Source: Rhodospirillaceae bacterium (GTDB taxonomy: Bacteria; Pseudomonadota; Alphaproteobacteria; Thalassobaculales; Thalassobaculaceae). From it: a DNA stretch of 52,390 nucleotides. The translations under genes and the position numbers were made by a program. The stretch is taken from contig JABIRP010000106.1 in NCBI GenBank assembly GCA_018699735.1, positions 1-52,390 of the forward strand, given 5' to 3'. This document shows positions 43,893-51,084 of this stretch, piece after piece. Under the pieces are notes generated by a model that did no database searches, was not told where the DNA came from, and was given only the letters and a program-made list of their open reading frames with translations. How positions within the stretch are numbered: position 1 is the first letter of the stretch; each line of letters begins with the position of its first letter.

Positions 43893-44579
43893 ATGACTGA
43901 TCTCACGGATCAAATTCGGAACAATCTCACCGATGTTCGCAGTCATATCGCGAGCGCGGCTGAGGCGGCAGGGCGGGACCCAGGCGAGATCGAACTTGTT
44001 GCGGTGAGCAAGGTGCAACCCGAAGACCGAATCGCAGCCGGGCTGGCGGCGGGTCAAAGGGTGTTTGGCGAAAACAGGGTTCAAGAGGCGATCGGGCACT
44101 GGTCGCATTTGCGCGAGGAGTTTCCAGACCTTCGCCTGCACCTTATAGGCCCGCTGCAAACCAACAAAGTATCGGAGGCGGTTGCTTTGTTCGATGTGAT
44201 CGAGACCGTTGATCGCCCGAAACTGGCAGGCGCTCTTGCCCGGGAAATGAAAAAACAAGACCGCCAACTCGACTGTTTCATTCAAATAAATACCGGTGAG
44301 GAACCGCAGAAAGCCGGCACTCTGCCTGCCGAAGCCGATGACTTCATCCGAGCCTGTATCGAAGATCACGGCTTGTCAGTAGTCGGGTTGATGTGCATCC
44401 CACCGTTTGACGAAGAACCGTCACTGCATTTCGCATTGCTGCGTGAAATCGCGCGGCGTCATGGCCTTGGAAAGTTAAGCATGGGCATGAGCGCGGACTA
44501 CGAAATCGCGGTGGAATTTGGCGCCACGCACGTTCGCGTAGGCACGGCGATCTTTGGCGCTCGCGAGCCGAAGGCCTAA
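43893..44579 (+). CDS. yggS: YggS-family pyridoxal-phosphate homeostasis protein
   Basis: This PLP-binding protein controls the cellular level of pyridoxal phosphate. The 228-residue protein has the Schiff-base Lys40 in LVAVSKVQP, FGENRVQEAIGHW, HLIGPLQTNKV, QINTGEEPQKAG, LMCIPP and SMGMSADYEIAVEFGATHVRVGTAIFG. Length and motifs are standard. Its TAA shares two bases with the opposing TAG of the L,D-transpeptidase gene. Confidence 0.97.
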   Translation: MTDLTDQIRNNLTDVRSHIASAAEAAGRDPGEIELVAVSKVQPEDRIAAGLAAGQRVFGENRVQEAIGHWSHLREEFPDLRLHLIGPLQTNKVSEAVALFDVIETVDRPKLAGALAREMKKQDRQLDCFIQINTGEEPQKAGTLPAEADDFIRACIEDHGLSVVGLMCIPPFDEEPSLHFALLREIARRHGLGKLSMGMSADYEIAVEFGATHVRVGTAIFGAREPKA

Positions 44580-45109
44580 ATTTCTGCCGATTCTAAGACT
44601 TCGATCCTTGTATCGTCATCGCACCCGCGAAGCACATGCAGCAAGTCTGGTAGTGACAAAGCGACACAGCCCTCGGTCGGTGCGTAATCATCGCGTGCCA
44701 CATGCATGAAAATAGCGCTCCCGCGGCCGGCTCTGGCAGGGTCGTCATTATAGCCGATTTCAACGATCACGTCGTAAACCCGGTCACTTCGCCAAAGTCG
44801 CTCGTGGGAATACTGATGCGGTAAGGTGACGAGCTGATTGTAGTGACTAGGGTCGATCGGGTCGTCCGACCATCCGAGGTTGGGGGTCAGAGGAGATGCC
44901 TGCAATCCAGACTCCGGGGCCATTAGACGGTCGGGGCGGAAATATAGGCGCCTCAGGCCAAAATTTCCGACTGGAGTGCGCCCATCGCCTTCTTGTTTGA
45001 CCCGGTGGGCGCCGCCAATACCGATCGCACACCGATACAGGTTCGCGCCGACCTGCAGGCGGGCATCGCTGGAGCTGGTACCTGGTTGAACAGTCAGGAT
45101 CATGGCCAA
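44576..45109 (-). CDS. L,D-transpeptidase (YkuD-family) protein without a signal peptide
   Basis: This 177-residue protein has the YkuD pattern: His136 in AIFMHVARDD and the nucleophile Cys148 in PTEGCVALS, with the earlier GDGRTPVGNFGL. YkuD enzymes make 3-3 peptidoglycan crosslinks or attach lipoproteins, but no export signal is seen, so it may act in the cytoplasm on another substrate, or the start may be further upstream. It lies 12 bp after the hypothetical gene and overlaps the yggS end. Confidence 0.9.
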   Translation of the reverse strand: MAMILTVQPGTSSSDARLQVGANLYRCAIGIGGAHRVKQEGDGRTPVGNFGLRRLYFRPDRLMAPESGLQASPLTPNLGWSDDPIDPSHYNQLVTLPHQYSHERLWRSDRVYDVIVEIGYNDDPARAGRGSAIFMHVARDDYAPTEGCVALSLPDLLHVLRGCDDDTRIEVLESAEI

Positions 45110-45121
45110 TGAGCGTTGGTG

Positions 45122-46039
45122 TTAAGCGCCGGTCCGCTTCATTTGGGCGTATTTATCCAGTGTGTTCAACATCCAATCGCTGACCCGATTGCCATCAGGT
45201 GCGACCGGACCAGACCTGTCGTTGTTTCGTGGGGCTGTGGCGAGGCTTGGCCGCGACACGACGTTTGGAACCGCTTGGGATCGATATTGGTCAAGGGTCC
45301 ATCCACGTCGCGCTGGTTCTTCCGCAGTCGGGCGTTTTCGAGCCGCAGTCGCGATCAGTTTGTCGAGCGCTGAGCCGGATACGGATGGGATATTCGTTGT
45401 CGCCGTTGGCGGCAGCATTGGCGGCGTCGGCGACGGGAGCGGCTTCGAGAGATCCGGTGCTAAGGCCGCCATCTGTTCAGCACGCATTTGGTTGATGGGT
45501 GTCTGGCTACTGGGTGCCTGGGTGCTGGGTGCCTGGGTGCTGGGTGCCTGGGTGCTGGGTGCCTGGTTGGCGGGTGCTTGCCCGACAGGAAGAGAGTCGC
45601 TTGCCGTTTGTTGCGGTCCTTCCTGTTTACCGGTCAAGGCGGCGAGCGCATGGCTGCCGACATCCTGCCCGGTCCCAGATTCGATGACACTGCTTGCGAT
45701 CGCGGCGATCAGGCCAATTGGTCCACCGAAGATGGCGCCGCCGGTCGCGCGCGCGGCCGGTGCGATCTGATCGCCAGTAACCTCGCGATAGAATGTCGAA
45801 AGAACCGGGATGTGCTGGAGCGGGTTGATGATGTCTACAAGGTCATCAAGCCCGAAACCATCTTCACCCCAGCCATCGTTACTCGTGGGTTTGCCGGTGT
45901 TGCCAGAAGTGTGTGCGAGTACGCTCTCGAAGGGCTGAACGTCGGCCTCACCACTGGGAGAGTGGTCGACCCAAGCCGGAACCTGAGGACGTACGGCATC
46001 GGCAACAGGGTATGGAGAGCTTGGTGAGATGGCTGTCAT
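45122..46039 (-). CDS. Conserved hypothetical protein with a glycine-rich hydrophobic segment and APSTQ repeats
   Basis: I do not recognise a named family. In the 305-residue protein the strongest segment (about 68-126) reads DDLVDIINPLQHIPVLSTFY and continues GGAIFGGPIGLIAAIASSVI, which looks like a glycine-zipper membrane or oligomer segment. The rest is Pro, Ala, Ser and Thr rich, with repeated APSTQ units (about 158-180). The C terminus has WMLNTLDKYAQMK. Start chosen at ATG 46039; TTG 46057 is possible. It sits between ribA and the L,D-transpeptidase gene on the same strand. Confidence 0.8.
   Translation of the reverse strand: MTAISPSSPYPVADAVRPQVPAWVDHSPSGEADVQPFESVLAHTSGNTGKPTSNDGWGEDGFGLDDLVDIINPLQHIPVLSTFYREVTGDQIAPAARATGGAIFGGPIGLIAAIASSVIESGTGQDVGSHALAALTGKQEGPQQTASDSLPVGQAPANQAPSTQAPSTQAPSTQAPSSQTPINQMRAEQMAALAPDLSKPLPSPTPPMLPPTATTNIPSVSGSALDKLIATAARKRPTAEEPARRGWTLDQYRSQAVPNVVSRPSLATAPRNNDRSGPVAPDGNRVSDWMLNTLDKYAQMKRTGA
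45496..45570 (-). repeat. In-frame 15-bp tandem repeat in the hypothetical gene (3 exact copies plus 2 diverged)
   Basis: Plus-strand units GGGTGCCTGGGTGCT begin at 45511, 45526 and 45541 (exact), with diverged units at 45496 and 45556. They encode APSTQ on the minus strand. Confidence 0.92.
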
Positions 46040-46080
46040 GGCAAAAGTAACAAGCAAGACCCGTGCCGAAATTTTACCAC

Positions 46081-47244
46081 TTAGACTAAATGGCCGCCGC
46101 GCTCGAATTTCGTTTGCAGATAGGCGGCATTATGGTCGTTGGACTGAAAGATATGGGGCACGCGATCGACAACGTTGATCCCATGTGCCGCGAGTTGTTC
46201 GAGCTTGCCCGGATTGTTTGTCATCAAACGCACTTGGGTCATACCGAGAGCCTGCAGAATGACTGCCGCCGGCCGATAAACCCGCTCATCATCGTCGAAG
46301 CCGAGCTGTCGATTGGCATCGATGGTATCGAAGCCGTGGTCTTGTAGTTCATAGGCCCGCAATTTGTTTATCAGCCCAATATCCCGGCCTTCTTGCGCTA
46401 GATAGATCACGACGCCGCCGCCGGCTTGGGCAATTTCGTGAATGGCGCCGCGCAGCTGCTCACCGCAATCGCAGCGTAGGCTAGCCAGAAGATCGCCGGT
46501 GAGACATTGAGAATGTAGCCGAGTAAGAACGGGGGCTGTGGGGTCCGGAGTTCCGATCACGAGGGCAAGATGCTCGATGCCACCATCGGCTGGGCGAAAT
46601 GCAACGATCCGACAATCTTCAGCCTCGGCGAGCGGTACCCGGGCGTCCGCTACACGGCTTAGGCTCCGGGCGATTTCATCGGGGTAATCGCGGATGTCAG
46701 AGGTGTCGACCAGAAGTAATCCGCGATCGACAGCCCAAGCCCTCGCTTCGGCCACTTCTAACCCGGGCACGCGCGCGACCACCATCGCTGGCAGCAATCG
46801 CGCGAATTTTGCTATTCGGATTGAGAGTGCGGCCAAACCCTCATCCGGTTCCTGTACGACCGAAAGGTTTCGGTGTTCGTCCTCGGATTTCAGATCAGGA
46901 TCGCTCGCCAAAGATGCTATCGGATCGGCGAGGTTCTGGACAAACCCAGACGAGCTTCCGACGGGGAGTGCGAAGCTTTGAATTGCCGCCTCGCCGGGCG
47001 CAGACAAAAGGGCCGCGACCCGATTGCGTGTTAATGTCAGGGAAGGTTGGCTCCCGGTTAGGCGGACCATTGCGGCGAGCCCGTCTGGTCCGATGACCTC
47101 GGCCGCCTGAACCAAGGCGGTTTCGCCGTGTCTGGAGTCGCGCACGACGATCATCGAACCGCGACGCAGGTCGGAAACCGCACGGTCGATTGCGATGACC
47201 GCTCGTGACGGCATTGATGGCGAGATTTGCGCAAGCTTTTCCAT
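46081..47244 (-). CDS. ribA: GTP cyclohydrolase II RibA with a degenerate RibB-like N-terminal domain
   Basis: RibA opens GTP to begin riboflavin synthesis. The C-terminal about 190 of 387 residues hold the zinc cysteines 247, 258 and 260 (HSQCLTGDLLASLRCDC), YLAQEGRDIGLINKLRAY (281-298) and RLMTNNPGKL. The N-terminal half resembles DHBP synthase (RibB) in layout, with RHGETALVQAAEVIGPDGLAAMVRL (39-61). It lacks the catalytic ENEGD-type acidic patch, so it is probably not active. It is the first gene of the minus-strand group and diverges from the hydrolase. Confidence 0.94.
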   Translation of the reverse strand: MEKLAQISPSMPSRAVIAIDRAVSDLRRGSMIVVRDSRHGETALVQAAEVIGPDGLAAMVRLTGSQPSLTLTRNRVAALLSAPGEAAIQSFALPVGSSSGFVQNLADPIASLASDPDLKSEDEHRNLSVVQEPDEGLAALSIRIAKFARLLPAMVVARVPGLEVAEARAWAVDRGLLLVDTSDIRDYPDEIARSLSRVADARVPLAEAEDCRIVAFRPADGGIEHLALVIGTPDPTAPVLTRLHSQCLTGDLLASLRCDCGEQLRGAIHEIAQAGGGVVIYLAQEGRDIGLINKLRAYELQDHGFDTIDANRQLGFDDDERVYRPAAVILQALGMTQVRLMTNNPGKLEQLAAHGINVVDRVPHIFQSNDHNAAYLQTKFERGGHLV

Positions 47245-47353
47245 GACCGCATGATGTACAGCGCGGCCCGGCGGTCAAGGCGCTTGCGTACAGGTAGGAA
47301 CCTAGTCCACCCTTGCGGTGAGAATTATCGCGACCCCGGGGAGACCAAACCAC

Positions 47354-48226
47354 ATGGCCCTATTCGGCACTTATGACCGCGCGGCGCTGGACGCAGAATA
47401 TGACAATGGCGCCAAGGTGCCCGATGCGCCGGCCATGGTTGATCGCTGGTACGCCGATGGTGAGCAGGCGTGTTCCATGCTGTCTTGCGATCTTGATGTC
47501 CCCTATGGCGACCATGATCGACATCGGCTCGATATTTTCCCGGTCGGTGGCGGTGCGGCGCCGGTTATGGCTTTCATTCATGGTGGTTACTGGCATCTGC
47601 GCGATAAGCGCATGGCGCACTTTCTTGCTCCGACATTTGTCGCCGCCGGCATCCACTTTGTCAGTATCGGCTACCGGCTCTGCCCGGAAGTGACCGTCAG
47701 CGGCGTGGTCGAAGATGTGAAAGCGGCACTTGGTTGGGTGTCCGAGAATTGCGAGAGCTTTGGCGGTGCTCGTGACAGGCTTTATGTAGCCGGGCATTCT
47801 GCCGGCGGGCATTTGGCCGCAACGATGCTCAGTGCCGAAGGCATGCCCGAGGGCACGTTGGCGGGTGGGTGTTCGATCAGCGGGTTGCATGATCTTGAGC
47901 CGATTCGCCTATGCTATCTGAATGATTCCCTGCATCTCGATGAAGCGGAGGCAGCGCGGCTCAGCCCGATTCGTATTGCACGTGACATGCCGCCAAAAGG
48001 TCAGACGAAGCTCGCACCGGCTATTCTGACGGTGGGCGCTGAAGAGGGGCCGGAATATCTCCGTCAACGTGACGAGCTGGCCGAAACGCTCCGCGCAGCA
48101 CGGCAACCGGTTCAAGTTGTCGATGTCCCAGGCGGCAACCACTTTTCGGCCTGCGAGGCCTTCGGTGACCACAATCATCCGCTTTGCCAGGCGATGTTAC
48201 GAATGATTGCCGCTCCTGGGTTTTGA
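47354..48226 (+). CDS. Alpha/beta hydrolase, kynurenine formamidase-like
   Basis: The 290-residue protein has the HGGxW oxyanion motif HGGYW (76-80), the nucleophile Ser149 in GHSAGG (147-152) and the late His263 in GGNHFSACEAF. This is the pattern of esterase/arylformamidases (KynB-like, BD-FAE). ATG 47354 has GGGGAG about 10 nt upstream; GTG 47318 would add 12 residues. No other tryptophan-degradation gene is nearby, so the substrate is open. Confidence 0.9.
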   Translation: MALFGTYDRAALDAEYDNGAKVPDAPAMVDRWYADGEQACSMLSCDLDVPYGDHDRHRLDIFPVGGGAAPVMAFIHGGYWHLRDKRMAHFLAPTFVAAGIHFVSIGYRLCPEVTVSGVVEDVKAALGWVSENCESFGGARDRLYVAGHSAGGHLAATMLSAEGMPEGTLAGGCSISGLHDLEPIRLCYLNDSLHLDEAEAARLSPIRIARDMPPKGQTKLAPAILTVGAEEGPEYLRQRDELAETLRAARQPVQVVDVPGGNHFSACEAFGDHNHPLCQAMLRMIAAPGF

Positions 48227-48228
48227 TC

Positions 48229-48254
48229 TGGATTTCGCCAGTGGATTTCGCCAG
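48229..48254. repeat. Two-copy 13-bp direct repeat after the hydrolase stop
   Basis: TGGATTTCGCCAG occurs twice head to tail at 48229-48241 and 48242-48254, just after the stop codon. Its role is unknown. A 6-bp hairpin TGCGGC/GCCGCA (48373-48391) lies before the next gene. Confidence 0.7.
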
Positions 48255-48416
48255 CGGAGATGGCCAGTGCAAATGACTGAAACAAGGGACCCTTGGAAAC
48301 TGGGACAAATTTAATATACGATTGAAATTAAAGGCTAGGTGCTGGCTGAAATGGCCGGTTGTAGTTAAAAAATGCGGCTACAAGTGCCGCAGTGGTAGTG
48401 GGGCTAGATCGACTTG

Positions 48417-49106
48417 ATGACAACCGGCAAAAAGGTGCTGCTCGTCGAGGACGACGACGGACTTCGCGAAGCGCTAGCCGAGCAATTGGAATTGCACGAG
48501 GAGTTTACGATCGAGCAGGCGGCAAATGGGGCCGATGCGCTTGAGATGGCTAAGAGCATTCACTACGACATGCTGCTTCTCGATGTTGGTTTGCCGGACA
48601 TGGATGGCCGTGACGTTTGCAGGTTGATGCGGCGTAACGCCGTTAAGGCGCCGATCATCATGTTGACCGCGCAGGACAGCGATGCCGATACAATTCTCGG
48701 TTTGGATGCCGGAGCCAACGATTACGTAACGAAACCCTTCAAGATTGCGGTGCTTTTAGCGCGCATGCGGGCTCATCTGCGCCAACATGAGCAGAGCGAT
48801 GATGCCGTGTTCACCATCGGCCCCTATAGTTTCAGGCCGAGCGCTAAACTGCTGGTCGACGAAGAGAAGAATAAAAAAATCAGATTAACCGAAAAAGAAA
48901 CGGCGATCCTGAAGTACCTCTATCGAACCGGCGAGCGCATGGTGAAACGCGAAACGCTTTTGAATGAGGTTTGGGGCTATAACGCGGGCGTCACAACCCA
49001 CACGCTGGAGACCCATGTTTACAGGCTCCGGCAGAAGATCGAGCCGGACCCAACGCAGGCGACAATACTAGTGACCGATCCAGGGGGATATCGCCTGGTG
49101 CCATAG
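48417..49106 (+). CDS. OmpR/PhoB-family response regulator (orphan here)
   Basis: The 229-residue protein has a receiver domain (about 5-118) with acidic residues in LLVEDDDG, the phosphorylation site Asp56 (LLLDVGLPD), Thr84 and Lys106 (TKPF). The C-terminal winged helix (about 135-229) has LTEKETAILKYLY and ETHVYRLRQKIE. ATG 48417 is preferred over TTG 48414. No histidine kinase is adjacent. Its regulon cannot be inferred. Confidence 0.95.
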   Translation: MTTGKKVLLVEDDDGLREALAEQLELHEEFTIEQAANGADALEMAKSIHYDMLLLDVGLPDMDGRDVCRLMRRNAVKAPIIMLTAQDSDADTILGLDAGANDYVTKPFKIAVLLARMRAHLRQHEQSDDAVFTIGPYSFRPSAKLLVDEEKNKKIRLTEKETAILKYLYRTGERMVKRETLLNEVWGYNAGVTTHTLETHVYRLRQKIEPDPTQATILVTDPGGYRLVP

Positions 49107-49254
49107 TTGGCTGCCGAGCAGGTGCGGGGAACTTGCTCTGGTGGGATTTGATCAACCCCTCTTGGATGGCCAACCTTCGACTGGAAGTCGGCATATCCTG
49201 TGAGACGAGCCGCGGGTATCCCGGATATCTCGGCGCAAGTGAAAGGCCCAAGGT

Positions 49255-50088
49255 GTGTCACGTGACGCTCGGTTTAGCGCGACGTTCTGGGGAGTAAGGG
49301 GCAGCATTGCTTGTCCCGGGAAACAATTCGTGCGCTATGGCGGCAACACCTCCTGCATAGAAATTCGGTGCGACGACCAGCTCCTGATCCTTGATGCGGG
49401 TACTGGATTGCGTCCGCTTGGCCTTGCGTTGGACGCTAAGGGGGAGGTCGATGCCGACGTGTTGTTCACGCATACGCATCTCGATCATATTGGCGGACTT
49501 CCGTTTTTTTCCTCGGCCTTCGATGTGCGAAATCGCTTCCGGTTTTGGGCTGGGCACCTGACGGAGCCGGAAAGCCTAAAGAACGTCATCGACCACATGA
49601 TGTCGTCACCGCTGTTCCCGGTGCCGATGGAGGTTTTCCAGGCATCAATCGAGTTTCGAAGCTTTGAAACCGGAACCCCGTTCGAATTGGGCCCCGGGCT
49701 TGTGGTGAAGACGGCAATGCTCAATCACCCACAAGGGGCGACGGGCTATCGCATTGAATTTGCCGGGCATGCCATCTGTTACATCACAGATACCGAGCAT
49801 GCGGTTGGTAAGTTAGACCAGTCCATAATCGATTTGATCCGGGGCGCTGATCTAGTGATCTACGATTCGACCTATACCGACGAGGAGTTCCACCGATTTG
49901 TCGGTTGGGGGCACTCGACTTGGCAAGAAGGCGCGCGGATCTGTGAGGCCGCAGGCGCTAAAAAACTAGTGATTTTCCACCATGACCCGGGCCATACCGA
50001 TGACATTATGGATGGGATTGCTGAAGCTGCGGAGTCGTTTAGGCCGGGAACGATTGTGGCTCGAGAAGGGTTGTGCTTGGAGCTCTAA
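49255..50088 (+). CDS. Metallo-beta-lactamase-fold hydrolase
   Basis: The 277-residue protein starts at GTG 49255 and has FWGVRGSIACPG, RYGGNTSCIEI, the metal motif THTHLDHIGG (72-81), ITDTEH and FHHDPGHTD. The WGVRGS subgroup resembles phosphodiesterase- or PhnP-like MBL proteins. An adenylate cyclase gene lies two genes downstream, so a cyclic-nucleotide substrate is possible but unproven. A methyltransferase gene follows with a small gap. Confidence 0.9.
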   Translation: MSRDARFSATFWGVRGSIACPGKQFVRYGGNTSCIEIRCDDQLLILDAGTGLRPLGLALDAKGEVDADVLFTHTHLDHIGGLPFFSSAFDVRNRFRFWAGHLTEPESLKNVIDHMMSSPLFPVPMEVFQASIEFRSFETGTPFELGPGLVVKTAMLNHPQGATGYRIEFAGHAICYITDTEHAVGKLDQSIIDLIRGADLVIYDSTYTDEEFHRFVGWGHSTWQEGARICEAAGAKKLVIFHHDPGHTDDIMDGIAEAAESFRPGTIVAREGLCLEL

Positions 50089-50141
50089 GTGTTTCATCAC
50101 TACCGGTTATAGAATTGAAAAATAACATACAATACTTGAAA

Positions 50142-50984
50142 ATGGGCCTAGCGACCGTCTTGGGTATTGCTAAGCGCGGGTATTTTATCCCCTATCGCTA
50201 CGCCCATCTTATAGAGCCTGATCGAGCGACGTTAAGCTGGGTTGAGGATCTATTCAGCCAGCATGAAACTGGTGGCTTTTCCCAAATTTTGGTGGCGATC
50301 GCGGATTACCAATCCTCGCTGCTGAAAATTGCCGACGAGGACCGGCCCGGAAACCGTGGACCCAGGTTTACTCAGGACTGGTTTCCAGGGCTGGACGCGA
50401 TGGCAGCCTACGCGATCTTGCGGCAAACGGCGCCTAGGAGGGTCGTTGAGGTTGGATCGGGCCATTCGACCCGGTTCATGGCGCGCGCGATCCTCGATGG
50501 CGGCCTGACGACGGAGATACATTGTATTGATCCGGCGCCACGCGCCGAAATTTCTGGCATAACCACCAGCCATCGCGCCTCAACGGCGCAGAATGCGGGC
50601 GTCTCTGCTTTCTCGGGGCTAAACCGAGGTGATGTGTTGTTCATCGACTCGAGTCATATCGCCATGCCCGGATCCGACGTTGATTTCCTCTTAACCCGCG
50701 TTCTGCCGACCTTGGAGGCTGGGGTTCTGGTTCACATCCACGATATATTTCTACCGGACCCCTATCCGGTGGATTGGGAGTGGCGTGGATACAACGAACA
50801 AAGCCTGGTCGCGGCTTTGCTCGGATCCGGCGGGTTCGAGCCGGTCTTTGCAAGTCAATACGTTAGGACCCGCATGCGCGAGGCTCTCGGCGATGACCTA
50901 TTTGTCGCCACGGCGCCCCCCGAACAGGCGTTCGAATCCAGTCTCTGGTTGCGCAAGCTGACCGGCCCGATGGTTTCACGATGA
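50142..50984 (+). CDS. Class I SAM-dependent methyltransferase
   Basis: The 280-residue protein has the SAM motif VVEVGSGHSTRFMARAI and the later VLFIDSSHIAMPGSDVDFLLTRVLPTLEAGVLVHIHDIFLPDPYP, typical of the Methyltransf_24/class I group. The start is uncertain: ATG 50142 (MGLATVLGIAKRGYFIPYRYA) looks natural, but no ribosome site is seen; GTG 50073 would overlap the hydrolase stop by 16 nt. The substrate is unknown. Confidence 0.85.
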   Translation: MGLATVLGIAKRGYFIPYRYAHLIEPDRATLSWVEDLFSQHETGGFSQILVAIADYQSSLLKIADEDRPGNRGPRFTQDWFPGLDAMAAYAILRQTAPRRVVEVGSGHSTRFMARAILDGGLTTEIHCIDPAPRAEISGITTSHRASTAQNAGVSAFSGLNRGDVLFIDSSHIAMPGSDVDFLLTRVLPTLEAGVLVHIHDIFLPDPYPVDWEWRGYNEQSLVAALLGSGGFEPVFASQYVRTRMREALGDDLFVATAPPEQAFESSLWLRKLTGPMVSR

Positions 50985-51084
50985 TCTGAGGTGACGTGAT
51001 CGAGCCGCACGGAAGCTTAGGGGGTAGACTAGGGGGGGATTGATACACACATCTTTGTATAGGGAACCGTAGAGGGCCGGCGAT

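Noticed and set aside
45496-45570. Tandem repeats as a CRISPR array
   Set aside because: Units are only 15 bp, contiguous and without spacers, and in frame with a protein.
47245-47353. FMN riboswitch between ribA and the hydrolase
   Set aside because: The region is short and I see none of the conserved RFN-element segments.
49257-49266. GTCACGTGAC at the start of the MBL gene as a further parS
   Set aside because: Only the central core of parS is present; the outer bases do not fit the 16-bp consensus.
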